Part shown: one piece after another, positions 44,905 through 57,237 of the stretch
How positions within the stretch are numbered: position 1 is the first letter of the stretch
Layout of the letters: every line of letters starts with the position of its first letter
Source of the DNA: Clytia hemisphaerica
Taxonomy: Eukaryota; Cnidaria; Hydrozoa; Leptothecata; Clytiidae
NCBI GenBank assembly: GCA_902728285.1
Contig: CACVBU010000412.1
Location: 1 to 64,000 of the forward strand
Reading direction: 5' to 3'
DNA: 64,000 bases
Program-made: the position numbers and the translations under genes
Notes under the pieces: generated by a model
What the model saw: the letters and a program-made list of their open reading frames with translations, nothing else
Told to the model about the DNA's origin: nothing
Databases searched by the model: none

Positions 44905-45660
44905 AACTGTACACACTTTTTTTATAAGAACATACTTTACAAGAATATTTGTGATGGATTGGCCAAATAATTGAGAATGTGGTAAGAATACTACCACCAT
45001 GGAAATTGGCAATTAAACCCTTAGAATGTCATTTTTAGAGCATTTTACCGTTAAATTGCCAATTATTATCAAGAAATGCTAAAAGGTTCAACAAAAATGC
45101 CAATTTTTTGCTTGAAGTAGGAGTATTACATGCTTACAGGTTTCGGCTGGTATTGGATCCAAACCTAAGAATACACGTTTTTTTTATATAAGGAACACGT
45201 TTATAAGGAACTCGAGGCTGAAAATGGTCCAAAAAATAAGGAATTGTTAAGGAACTGCCCAGGCTGAGGATAAGAAAACAAATCTTAAGGAACAGTAAGA
45301 GTTTTCACTTGAACTAGCAATTATCTCGGCAATTATCTTGTATTCTCCGAGTTCTTTGTTGAAATAGTCGATGTTTCCATAAAACCACCCATTTTCATAG
45401 TTTCCTTTGACCTAGCAGCTATGTAAATAAGGAACTCGATAAGGAACTTTGAGGCTGAATTTCTCTGTAAACATAAGGAACTCCAGGCTCAGAGCAAAGT
45501 TAAGGTTCCTTATAAAAAAAAAACGTGTACCGTAAGAATATTTTAGGATGATTTTCCTCAAAAAGTTAAGAATAATTCATAATGAATTGAAAAAACATTT
45601 AAAAACTCTCCAAAAATGCAATATTTAAGGAATTTATTCAAAAACTACATTGGTAAAAAA
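44905..45660. mobile_element. Host element with TAAGAATA words, split by a nested element
   Basis: From TACACACTTTTTTTATAAGAAC at its left end, the word AAGAATA recurs at about 44942, 44985, 45167, 45536 and 45568. The two last copies lie on the far side of the nested element 45172-45529. The right end is not certain. Confidence 0.5.
45172..45529. mobile_element. MITE of the TATAAGGAAC family
   Basis: TACACGTTTTTTTTATATAA then GGAAC at the left is mirrored by GTTCCTTATAAAAAAAAAAC then GTGTA at the right. The word TAAGGAAC is present about nine times inside, and GAGGCTGAA occurs at least twice. No coding capacity. Confidence 0.88.
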
Positions 45661-46473
45661 GTATAAGGGCACTTCTTGATCAATTTTATCAATCCACACC
45701 CTCGAAGACCTATACCAGTATTTTCAGCCAGTCAAATAGATAATTTCAATTAATAAAATTCCTAAGAAAAATATTGTAAGTTTTAAATAAATTCCTAATA
45801 CATTTCTTCCGAAATTTGAGCTGCTTTTACATATGTTTTTTCTCAACACATCTGATTTTCCCATTACATCTGTCAGTTCACATTTATCAACTAACATTAT
45901 TAAAGTACACAAATCAAACTCGGATAACTTTCAAAACAACTCTAACAAATTTTTCATTATAAACCCAGCCAGGTCAAAGCTCAGTAAAAGTTATAAAAAG
46001 TTCCAAACAAGTCTTATTACTACACTTTGCATTTGTTATAATTTTACCTAATTTTGACGAATTTCAAGTTCAAGGCAAAACTGCTAAAGTTTCTTCGTAT
46101 ATATTTTTTTAAATTAATCTCAAATGTTTGTTTGAGAAGCTTCATTTTGCCAATTTTCACCGAAATTACTTTCTTAAAGGTATAGTAGGCAATATAATCA
46201 TATAGTTAAGTGTGAATTCATAAACCTTGTTTTATTAAGTAAAATATCTTCAGTTTGACCATCTTTTCATCCGAAGTCTGAAATGCTCCTCCTATTCCAG
46301 AAGTCTTTCATCCCGTTTCGAAAATACAAATATTTAAAATTATAATAAGAGACAGTAGTGAACTGATTGCTTTGTTCTAGAAATGAAATGAAATGTTTGT
46401 GGGTCGAGAAAATTTATTTCATATTTGATGAAAATAATAATCTCCCAAAATTTTCTAAAAGATTGACTAATTC
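45661..46473. other. Gene-free stretch, nothing recognised
   Basis: Two short opposing frames (45724-45912 minus and 45833-46051 plus) look like chance. No repeat structure that I can support. Confidence 0.4.
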
Positions 46474-46640
46474 CCTATTCTCACAGAACCAGTGGCAAAA
46501 ATATCATTCCCATTGGAAAAATCAGATTTTTGTCCCCCCTGATAATAATCAAGAAAACCAATTCTCACTGCAAAATGTAATGCTATTTTTCCTATCCTCG
46601 CTGAATTTTCTGATTGATTGATGGAATTCAAATCCCCAGC
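46474..46640. repeat. CCCACTGG-type word element
   Basis: CCCTATTCTCACAGAACCAG begins a stretch with CCCATTGGAAAAA, CTCACTGCAAAATG and CTCGCTGAATTTTCTG. These words recur in the elements at 59529-59750 and 63110-63240. Confidence 0.65.
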
Positions 46641-46858
46641 CATAAAAAGCATATGGGAATATCGATTCATATTGAGTTTCCGTACGTTATTTTTGCTCCA
46701 GAAATGTTCCAGTATTTTTCTGGATTTAATAACGCTGTTCCTGTTGCTGTCCTGTTCTTTTCTGCTGTGTTTGGCGCAATCTTAACATGTGGAGATGAAA
46801 GTGGAGGTGTTTGTAATCTCACATAACAAATCATCCCGAGGATCACCAATGATACCAG

Positions 46859-47077
46859 TACACGTTTTTTATAAGAACATCCAAAATATTTGAAGCCTTG
46901 GGATGTTTTTGTAATTTTTTGAAATTCAAGCCAAAAAATGTTCTTAACATGTTCTTATTTTTGCCATTTTTTGAGTATTTTTACCCATTTTCCTGTAAAA
47001 TTCGGTGTTCTAGAGTCCGTAAAGTTTTACAATGTTCTCAACTCGAGGCCTTATGTTCTTATATAGTTTGTTCTTAT
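46859..47077. mobile_element. MITE of the TATAAGAACA family, copy 3
   Basis: The left end TACACGTTTTTTATAAGAAC and the right end TAGTTTGTTCTTAT are inverted over ATAAGAACA. The word TGTTCTTA recurs about five times inside. The middle shares GAGTCCGTAAAG with the other copies. Confidence 0.9.
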
Positions 47078-47738
47078 CTATTTTAGTAAATAAATGCGCT
47101 GTACAAAAGTTAATTTAGAATATAAGGGGACCGTCAACTTTGGCAAATGCCAGTAGTCAGATTACCTAGATTCGGGTAGGACCAAATTCACTGCAGTGAT
47201 ATTTCGGGAAGGGAGATTTAGTTAGGGATGTTAAAAGATTTTATATTTCCTACAGATAAAAACCTAGATATTTTGCATGCATATAATTTGTTTGTTTTAT
47301 TTGAGATTTGATGAAGGCAGCCGCTATAAAAATAACAGATTTATAAAATGAAAAATTCAGAAAATGAGTTCACGATCCAGACATTCGAAAGAAAAACAAG
47401 ACTTTTTCGAACATTCCATTTTTTACTCATTTTCAGCATGATAGAAATCTGCATGCTCTGCAGGCATCATGGAAATGCCGCTATACAAATAAAGGTTAGG
47501 ATTGTGATGTGATTTTTAATTGTTGGAGATACAGATATTATTGGTGTATTTTGGGGTTATTATTATTAGATTGTAAATTTTCATCCAATCTCAGTGGATA
47601 AAATTTTTATCAAGGATTCTAAATCAAACAACAGCCCGAATAACAACCATACAATAAACTTCTACTGTTTAATAAATAGACATGGTAAATCAGAGATATT
47701 ATTGAGGATACGTAGAACTTGAGAAGTTTCCACATTGT
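47078..47738. other. Upstream region of the SLC17 gene
   Basis: No coding exon recognised. An acceptor-like TTTTCAG and a donor-like AAAG|GTTAGG near 47435-47495 could bound a 5' untranslated exon; this is uncertain. Confidence 0.3.
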
Positions 47739-50700
47739 ATGAGCAAGATGAGCGAAGAACAAAATGAACAACAGAAGACGCTATATCATCAGAAGGCTCA
47801 CAACATAGAAGCTGAAACTCCTATGCCACTATCAGATAATCTGGAAGTTGATAAAAGAGTGACTGCAAATGGGTCTAAAAAACAGCCTCTATACCATCAG
47901 AACTCTTTTGAGGATGGTGGATCTACGGCTAGTGATATTTTACATTTATACGGGAAGAAGAATACTGCTCGAGTAAAATTGAGTATAAGTTACAGTGAGG
48001 GCGGGACGAGGAGTTATTTAGAACAACCGCCCTCCATCGAAGACTGTCTCGAAACGAATGATGATTTTCGATTTCAATCGAGGACTTGCAAATGCTTACC
48101 AAAACGTTATGTGTTGGCTTTGTTGAGTTTCTTTGGGTTTTTCAATGTTTATTGTTTACGTGTTGATTTGAGTGTGACGCTGGTTGCCATGACATCAAAT
48201 CATACACGAGTGAGGGCTGATGGGACGGAATATACGGTAAGTTGGAGTACAGTCTAATATTTTTCTGTGACTTGATTAAATGTTTTCAGTGACAAACTTA
48301 CAAACGCCCATTTATTTGATAACGATAAAAATATCGGGTTATGTGTAGGTAAAATTCTAGAGGCCATACAATAAAAAAAACAATGAGTTTTGAGTGTTTT
48401 TATTATCACCTTTATTACTTTTTAGGCGTTGGCTGAATTTCAATGGAACAGAGAACTTCAAGGTAAAGCCCATGAATCTTTTCTGTTAGGCGGAAACACT
48501 TCTGCTTAGCCTACATAAAAAATTCTTATAAGAGATACAGGCCTACTACTCAGGATGTAAGTCCACGGAATTCTAGAAGTGTCCACGGAAATAATTAAAA
48601 ACTACAATCCCAACCGTAATATTTGGCACTAAAGGTGAATTCACTCAAATTTGAAAACCGCAAGTGATTTTTAAGTGCTTTAAAACATTTAAAATACGGT
48701 TGGAAAGTAGAGTTTTAACATGAGAGTTAAGACTTAGGACCATAGGATCTCAGGACCATAGGATCTCAGGATCTAAAAGCTCAAAAATGTTCCAATAAGG
48801 CTGAAAATATAGCCTGGAAGCAACTTAACCCCTCCCAAATGAAAAAATTCAATGAAACAAAGCGGAAGTACTGAAACTGCAATTCTCGCCCTATCTTTAA
48901 ATTCTGAAAAGCATTAAAATACCCAATATATTTCGGCGCCGTTTGTATATCTGTATACAATCCAATTTCAGGTCATTTATTAGCAGCATTTTATTATGGT
49001 TACATCATCACACAAATTCCTGGTGGTTATATAGCCGCCCGTTTTGGCGGGAAAAATTTGTTCGGATTCGCCATCTTGATTAGTGGCTTTTTGACGCTCC
49101 TGACACCGCTGGCGGCGAAAGAGCACTGGGTGCTGTTATTTGTGTTGCGGCTAGTCGAAGGACTTTGTGAGGTAAGGAGAGCTTTATTGGTCAAAAATGA
49201 CGAGGTGTGAAAAGTGTTGGGAAATTGCGTAATTTAACAAAAATCAGACACTATAGGCTATTTCACAGTCGAAATGGATCATGGGTAATCAGGACTGATT
49301 GCGCCTCCGTAACGGCTTTCTGTTGGCTAGACGCAATAATCTTCAAAAAATTTCAAAACTCTGGACCAATAGTAAGTCGTCATTAGCACGCAGTGGTCCT
49401 GATTACCCATTACGCTTTGCGACTGTGAAATGGCCTATAGAGGAAAACATTCGAATTTGAAACGGTCATTACTTCCACAAATCGAATGTTTTATTAAAGA
49501 CAGTAATGGTTGATTTTATTTGACATATCCTTCAAACTTTTAAATTAATAAGCTGTTATAAGGGAAATGGAGGCAATCTAGCTATCTAGCAAAATACGCC
49601 AAAGAATGTTTACAATTCAATAAATCAAAATACATGCTGGCACGGTTAAAGCGGATAAAGCACCTTTTTTAATTATAGGGTTGCATTTACCCGGCAATGT
49701 ATTCGATATGGAGTCGTTGGGCGCCACCCATGGAAAGGGCGGCTCTAGTCACCATACCTCATTCAGGTAAGAGGGAAATATGGATGGAATTCTTCAGCAA
49801 AATGTTATCAATGCCAAAAATTGCCTTGTTTGCCCCTCAGTAGAATTTGAACTTTACATTCAAACTAATGCACATGGGAAGTCATTGTGCAACAAACAAG
49901 TCCTAAAGTCTGTCCAGATATAATTGACAGTGGAAACAAGAATGCCTGTAACTTTTAATAGTGAAATATAATTCCAAAATTTTTTTTTGCTTGTTTTAGA
50001 GATTCAAAAGCGCTATATTTGAATGTATTTTTTGTTGAAAAATTCGCGAGTTTTAGCGGTTAAATTTGCGATTGCAAATATTGAGCTTTTTTTCTTTTTA
50101 TGCTATAACGTTCATTTTTAAACTAGTGGTAGTTCAACCTTAGGTAAAGAAGGTTGTTGAATATCAAGGCAAACGGAAAAGTCCTTCGGAAGATATGGGA
50201 CCCGAAATACCCCTTGGTAGCACTTTTCTGTGAAATATCAAATCTCCAAATTTTTACTAAAAACGGTGGTTATGTTATCTTTTTTGAACAGTGAAATTAA
50301 AAGTTTTTGGAATTATATTTCACTATTAAAAGTTACAGGCATTCTTGTTTCCACTGCCAATTATATCTGGACAGCCTTAATTTCAATAAGGCAACAAGGT
50401 TTTTAGATCTTTCCCAATCGGGGCAATTGGGAACTTCTTTTGGTTTCTAGTTTAGCAGGTACAACCATCAAACAAAAACTAAAAAAAAAGTTTTTTAGCC
50501 TAGGGTATCACCTAATTTATGACTGCTCCTTCAAAATTTCCGTTCTATCTTTATTTAATCATAGGATCGTATGCAGGATCGGTGGCAGGAACACTACTTG
50601 CTGGATACCTCTGTGAGGTTTGTGGATGGAGCTGGGTCTTCTATTTCTTTGGTAAGTAAAATTATCACACATATATAATCGAAATTGAACCTGGGGGTGC

Positions 50701-53700
50701 ACCCGATCTTAAAACTACCGTATGCACTGAAAAAACTTATTCAAGATTGAATCTTTACAGTGCAGAGAAAATTTAGCCAAAACTGAGTAAGTTGGTCGAA
50801 AAATGGACCCTTATGGTGTATTTTACTTCAGAAAATAGTCAGATTTTCCAAAATTTTCATATTACACCCCTACAGTGCACGTTCTCACATTTCGACCCTT
50901 GCACTTTGGGAAGCCTGCATCGGGGAAAACAGAACATATTTTTTTTACCAAACCAGAAAGATAATGGAAAATTGAAATTGAAGTAGCGAGTTCAACTATA
51001 TTGGTATATGTTTTGTTTCCACGTATATGGAAATTTTTAAGGATTTTCCAGGAACGTTTTGAAGTTTAGTAACGTTTCTTTCACTCCAAATAAATGGATA
51101 CGACTGAAAGCCCAGTGTAAAAGATAAATTATTTCATTTTCAGGTATTTTAGCATTAATTTGGGTAGTTGTATGGCAGATCCTTGCATCAGATTCACCAG
51201 AAGACGATAACCATATATCAAATGTTGAACGAAGAATGATTTTAGAAAGTTTGGAATCAGAGCACACTTCACAAAAGGTAAGAGACAGCGATAAAATGCG
51301 TATTAGTGAGGGGTGTGGTATAAGATTTAGTCCCTTCCTATGAATATTACCGCAGAAATCATTTTTTGCTGATAGAATTTAAAACACAAGTCCGCCATTT
51401 GGTTCCAAGACGACAAAAACCTAGCTTTTGTTACCTCAGTTCGGAAAACAAGGTATAGAGTTTTTCATGATTTGCTGAGTTACAAACTTTCCGTCAGACG
51501 GAAAAAAACGTTCGATTTTCGTAAGCGATCACCTTTACATATTCGAACGTTTGCTTCCATAATGGTGGAAATTACGTAACTTTAAAAAACATGAAGAACT
51601 TCTATATACGGCATAAACCGTACATGCGGGATAAGCCGAGTTTGGTCTTTCGTTTTCATTAGCTCACAATTCAAGGTGACACTAAAATCTTACCTTTACT
51701 ATGAACACAACTTTTCATTTCAGCTTTCAGATGATCTTCCATGGTTTTCAATCTTCACTTCTTTACCTTTCATTTCAATTGCGGTGGCCCACACGTGCGA
51801 AGGATGGGCATTCGGTTTGATTCAAACATCCTTCCCCAAATATTTGAGTGAAGCTCTAAATTATAGAATTTTTAAAGTAAGTTAACAACTGTTTATAAGA
51901 GAACTTTAGGTCTCTCTTCATAATTCTTTCTGCTGTTTATTTTGGTATTGAACCGACGTTCAGGTACGGCATAATCTCCTTATGATGGACAGAGATTAGC
52001 GCTGATTCCAGTGGTGATTCTGAGGGGATTCATAATTTATGACGGGGGGAATAAACACTCCCCATCATAAATTTTGAGCACCCCTTTGATCCGCTGCAGG
52101 GTTCGATGAAAATTATGTATCTGTTATTTTTTTGGTAAAACTTCATTCTTTGAAATGGACCAGGTTTTGTCGCGTCGCATAAAAGAAGTCACGGGTCCTA
52201 TAAGTGTTTGCTCTCTACTAAATATTTTCAATTATTTTTTCTCGTCATTCCCAGTCCGGTCAATACACCAGCCTGATATATTTCCTGATGGGATTTTCAA
52301 CATTCGTCTCTGGTCAACTATCTTCATGTTTGAGAAGGCGAGGTGTTTCGGCAACAGTTCTACGTAAAGTATTCACTGGTGTAGGTAAGTCAGAGACAGA
52401 TAGAATCGATATTTTACGTTTATAGGCTAGTAATCTAGGGCAGTCTTTAGATCGTTTTCATGGTTAGATGGGTTGGCTATCAATGAATGAAACTAAAAGA
52501 ATTGGAAGATGCAAGGATTCGAACCGGGAAAAGCCCTGCTGGTTTTAAGGTTTTAAGTTTTCAATGAGTCTATTTTATGAAATCCAATTTTATATCTAAT
52601 ACGAGTTTTTGATCAACATCCTATTCGTGTCGTACAAAGTCAAGAAAGTCAAGAAAAAACTATTTTTACCTGATGTTTAACTTCTCCTTTCAGGGTTCAT
52701 CTTGAGTGCGCTTTCGTTCATGATTGCACCGAACATTTATTACCATGAAATTTCTGCGGGTCTTCTCATCTTCGGAGCTGGGCTGGAAGGTAAAAATTGA
52801 AAATAAATTCAATTACATCAAAGCTTATTAGTTTGTATACAAGAAATAAAATTTTATCATCCCTCCCAAAAAACTCTACATCTACCATTTTAAAATAGTA
52901 GTGTATTTTGACAAACGCTTTTTTTGAGAAAAAAAGATTGTTAATAATAATGCCTTGTTGGAAAGATAACTTTGAATGCTTCGATTAAGGCATTTAATTT
53001 GTTCAAAAAGCATTTTGTATTTTCTAAAACTGCATCGACCTTTATCACATTTAATCTTAATTTTTGAATAGTTTGAAGAGATTTTAAAGCTTCAAATTCG
53101 TCCATTCAAAGTTTATCTTTCTATCAAAATCAAAACGTATCGAGTGTCAATTGGTCTTACATTATGTTATGTTTAAACATGTAGGTATAGCATGGGCGGG
53201 TTTTGGCGTCAACCATTTAGATATTGCACCCCAATATGCCGCCATTTTGATTGGGATAACGAACACGTGTGCGACGGTGCCGAACATTATCGTTCCAATT
53301 GTTGTTGGAATCATCAGTAAAACTGGAGTAAGAATTCATTCTTTGTTTGAATTTCTTTTATGTTCACTGAAAAATTAAATAAAAAAATGAGCGTTGTATC
53401 AAGACAAAATTGTTAAACTTTTATAACTACTCCAAACTAATCCGACCTGATGTAAAATTCAAATCAAATTTAAAGAGCGAGCTACTTAGAAAGGGGTTTC
53501 ATGCCTTATGACACGCTAAGTATCAAAACTCTACCCACTGCACTAGAAGGATTGCTCAAAAATTCTCTCCCAAGAAAACTCTAAAAATCTCACTGGAAGT
53601 CTCACTCCAACAGTGCTATAGGCGGCCACTAGTGACCCCCACCGGGAATTGCTTATTAATAGGTTTAAACATAATAGACTACCCTGAGTATCAGAGGTTA

Positions 53701-56700
53701 AGTTTTCAAAGAAAATAGTAACCTCTGAAGACAAATAATAGAAATTTTATCGCGCATGTGTCAATCTAATCACTGTAGAAAAAATCAAAGATGAAGAGCA
53801 AATATTACCATATTAATGTCTAGCAGACTGTATCAGTATGCAGTTTACTATTTACGAATTCCCCAGAAACCTCCAAGTGTAGTTGAAATGAGTTTATTTC
53901 GAAAGAAATCTTTTACATGATCCCCAAATGTATAACAGTAATTACTAAACTTTTAATTATGGAAATGTCACTTTAATTGAATCGAAATAATAGACAGACT
54001 TTATGTTATGATTCTCTATCACTGACTCTTTTTACAAAGCATTGATGACTTTTTGTAAGTTGTGTTTTCAACGACGGGAATAAAAATATCGACTATGACG
54101 CTCATCCAAGATCTTGGATGGTCGTCATGGTTACTTTTGTCTTCGCTGATTGCGCGATGAATAGAATCTCGATTCGTCGGCACAGCGTAAATACACTATA
54201 AGCATAACGTTTATAAGCATACTGAAGCTCAAATTTCCAGAAAAATTAAGCATATGCTAAGCATACCTTGAGGCTCAGCCAAAGAAATTTTTAGAATCAT
54301 AATTTCCAAAACTTCAGAAAATAACAGAAGAATGAAGAAGAGAACTACAAACAAAATTGGTGAATTTATTTTTGTTTAATCTCTTATAAATAACACAACT
54401 TATAATAACTACAACATTCGAAAACAATAGAATGTCTTCATTTCTCTCAAGATTAAAGATAGGGGAAAATGCGCGAAATTTTTTACCCCCCTTGTTGTGC
54501 GCAGATTTGTAATACTTGCGCAGATTTGTAATACCTGCGCAGATTTGTAATACTTTCTGCGTAGATTTGTAATACCTGCGCAGATTTGTAATAAACTTTG
54601 CGCAAATTTGTAATACTTGAGCTGCGCAGAAATGTAATACTTCTCTGCGCAGATTTATAATTTGGAATTTAGATTTTTACTTCGGCATATGTTTCCCACG
54701 AAGAAAAGTTTCGAAAAAAAGACTTAAAAAATAATCAGAAAATCACACAAAGGTTGTATATCTTTAGTATGAACATTAACTTTATAAGAAACGAATCAAT
54801 ATATTTTAATCTAATGAAAATTGGCTTTTGGCAGTTGGTTCTTTCAATACAAACATGGATTGGGAATAATTTTAAGCATTTTCATTTTTCTTATAAGCAT
54901 CAACTTTATAAGAAACGAATCAATATCTTTCAATCTAATGGAAATTGGCTTTCGGCAGTTGGTTCTTTCAATACAAACATGGGATTTTGAATACAATTTC
55001 AATATTTTCATTTTTTCTATAAGCATTCAACTTTATAAGAAACGAATCAATATCTTTTAATCTAATGGAAATTGTTTCAATCATGTTTTATTTTTTTTCA
55101 TCTTTATGTATTTTTTCTATCTAACAACAACAAAAAACATACCGAAGCTTCAACCATCAAACTCTTTTTGAAAGAAAGTTAACTCATAATAATTTCACTT
55201 GAGATATCATGCTGGAATGTAATGTAGGTGCTATGAAAGGTTATAAAAGAAATTCAGTCAGAGGGGACAGGTTTCCTAGCTAGGTAAAAGGTGGTTTTAG
55301 AGCAAATCAATGTTTTCTTATCATATCATCTTATAAATTGTTCATCAACTTTGGTACTGCCTCTTGAAATGATAAAATGTTGACAAAAATATTTTTATAT
55401 CATTAATTATTTTTTCATAACAAAGTGCTTATAAAAATAAATATGTTCGTGTTATTATTCGAACCTTGCTCACTTCGAAATAAACAATTACCGACAAGAA
55501 ATAATTTTCATTTTACGAGTTATTGATTAGTTTCTTATAAAAGCAGTGCTTACAAAAAATAAATATGTTCGTGTTATTATTCGTACCTTGTTCACTTCGA
55601 AATAAACAATTACCGACAAGAAATAATTTTCATTTTACGAGTTATTGATTAGTTTTTTATAAAAGCAGTTCTTTTAATGTTCGTGCTATTCTCATAAACA
55701 ATTTATATATTACCAGATAAATTTCTTATAAAAGCACTGCTTAGAAAAGAAATATTAATTGATTATTTATTTATTCGATGTGCTCAATAAACACAACTTT
55801 ATTTGGGTATTATTTTCTAAGTATTTTTTAATGTATTTTGTTCACAGAAAAGAATTTGTTTACCAATGAAAATATCAATTCCAAATTACAAATCTGCGCA
55901 GAGAAGTATTACATTTCTGCGCAGCTCAAGTATTACAAATTTGCGCAAAGTTTATTACAAATCTGCGCAGGTATTACAAATCTGCGCAGAAAGTATTACA
56001 AATCTGCGCAGGTATTACAAATCTGCGCAAGTATTACAAATCTGCGCACAACACCCTTCATAATTTTTTTACCAAGCATAGGGTTAAGCATAGTCGAGGC
56101 TCAAAATTGAGCTTTGCTTAAGCATAGTGAGCTTCAGCCGAAATTTACCGTATGCTTATAAAACGAAATGAGTGTATATGATTTTGAGCTGTGCTTTTCA
56201 CGGTCATAATAGACAACATTCACAAAATATGTTTATCAATAGAGATTTTAAATAAAAGAATGTTTAAAACACAGCTGATTGGCTTAGGTTTCGAAACTTT
56301 CGATTGTTTCATTAAAACCTCAGTGCGCATGCGATTTATCTGGAGAATTTCAATATTCAAAACAAGAGCAGTGCTCATAGCCCGAAGAGTAGGAGTTTTA
56401 CGCTCGAAACGAAGGAGGATATGACGTAGCCTAAGAAAAATACTGATTCTTTTTTATGTTTAATTTTAGGAGCGGAGTGACTGGATGCTGGTCTTTTACA
56501 TCTCTGGATTAACACTCATTGTGGGTACATCATTTTATATTGTTTTTGGTTCTGGTGAAGTGCAACCGTGGGCAGGTGGCGTGGAAAACGAGGAGGGCGA
56601 AAAGGAAAGCTTGTTGAATGACTTTAGTACTAAAGAGGATATGGATGAAATAGAAAATGATAATGAAACCAAAGATGTTGCAAATGAAAACAAAATCGAT

Positions 56701-56712
56701 AAAGAATCATAG
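47739..56712 (+). CDS. SLC17-family (sialin / vesicular-type) anion transporter, 11 exons
   Basis: Eleven exons join in frame to 602 residues: 47739-48236, 48428-48464, 48972-49171, 49679-49766, 50565-50651, 51144-51277, 51724-51876, 52255-52384, 52694-52789, 53185-53327 and 56470-56712. All borders are GT-AG. It is a 12-helix major-facilitator protein of the SLC17 group, which moves organic anions (sialic acid, glutamate, aspartate) or phosphate using H+ or Na+ gradients, usually in lysosomal, vesicular or plasma membranes. Family marks are [16 protein letters not shown] in helix 1 with its conserved Arg, [33 protein letters not shown] and [11 protein letters not shown]. The N-terminal tail (about 127 residues) is longer than in mammalian sialin. 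The last intron (3.1 kb) carries the large nested repeat at 54208-56165. The exact substrate is not shown by the sequence. Confidence 0.96.
49252..49440. mobile_element. 189-base MITE in SLC17 intron 3
   Basis: TATAGGCTATTTCACAGTCG at the left is mirrored by CGACTGTGAAATGGCCTATA at the right; ATGGGTAATCAGGAC is mirrored too. Confidence 0.92.
49910..50374. mobile_element. Full-length CTGTCCAGATATAATTG element in SLC17 intron 4
   Basis: The first 60 or so bases (CTGTCCAGATATAATTGACA and on to AATATAATTCC) are present inverted at the right end. The 465-base element is related to the right-truncated copy at 35970-36336. It has no coding capacity. Confidence 0.93.
54494..54665. repeat. Left minisatellite arm, eight units of about 17-25 bases
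   Basis: Eight units with GCGCAGATTTGTAATA or a one-base variant. Unit spacing varies because of inserts such as CTTT or AACTTT between units. Confidence 0.93.
54778..55080. repeat. Three tandem copies of a ~117-base repeat
   Basis: Each copy starts with ACTTTATAAGAAACGAATCA, has TAATGGAAATTGGCTT (or a variant) and GCAGTTGGTTCTTTCAATAC, and ends near TTCTTATAAGCAT. The third copy is cut short. Confidence 0.9.
55430..55668. repeat. Two tandem copies of a ~119-base repeat
   Basis: The copies share AAATATGTTCGTGTTATTAT and AAATAAACAATTACCGACAA with very few differences. A third, diverged piece follows to about 55740. Confidence 0.9.
55880..56052. repeat. Right minisatellite arm, inverted copy of the left arm
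   Basis: Units of TATTACAAATCTGCGCAG type follow the same order and inserts as the left arm, read on the other strand. The match is nearly exact. Confidence 0.93.
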
Positions 56713-56786
56713 AGATAATTAACTAATCATAGTATATTATTTCTTCAATTTTGGATCAGTAGGGTCTGCAATGTCAGCTTACATAC

Positions 56787-56792
56787 AATAAA
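56787..56792 (+). promoter_or_regulatory. AATAAA polyadenylation signal of the SLC17 gene
   Basis: AATAAA lies 75 bases after the stop codon. Confidence 0.7.
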
Positions 56793-57237
56793 AATATCTT
56801 CATAATAGATTTCAACTTAAAAAAGAACCTAAAACCAGATTATCAATCGAATCACCAACTTTGAAATTTGACGTTCAGATTGCTTTTAGGTCTTTGCTCA
56901 TAATTAGAAGAGATTGAAATTTAAATAATTTCCAAAATTCCAAAGATCATCTGATTTACAATAATCGTTCATTACCAGACCTTTAGCCCCAAATGCTAGA
57001 AAAATTCCGTCAGTATTTTTTAAAATAAATAGTTGCATGTTTGTAAATAGATTCTTTATAAAAATTTAGTTAAGATTAGATACCGCTTTTTAAATTGAAA
57101 GATAATCAAAATCAAAAAAAATATCTTAACCCGTTTATTCTTTCCAATGTCAAACAGCACGTACGATGAAAAAAAGATTAAAAAAAAAATTTGTTTCCTT
57201 GTATTTGGACCAAGCTTTTACATTTTTCAATTTTCTT

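Larger units (their letters stand above)
54208..56165. mobile_element. TATAAGCATA-family element with nested inverted minisatellites
   Basis: The left end CGTTTATAAGCATACTGAAG is mirrored by the right end (GTATGCTTATAAAACG, preceded by CTTCAGCCG). TAAGCATA recurs just inside both ends, as do GAGGCTCA phrases. Inside, 54494-54665 and 55880-56052 are inverted copies of a minisatellite with a unit of the type TGCGCAGATTTGTAATAC. The centre holds three copies of a roughly 117-base tandem repeat (from 54778) and two of a roughly 119-base repeat (55430-55668). It lies wholly in SLC17 intron 10. Confidence 0.9.

Noticed and set aside
54494-54665. CRISPR-like array
   Set aside because: The units are 17-25 bases with tiny inserts rather than regular unique spacers, and an inverse copy exists; it is a minisatellite arm.
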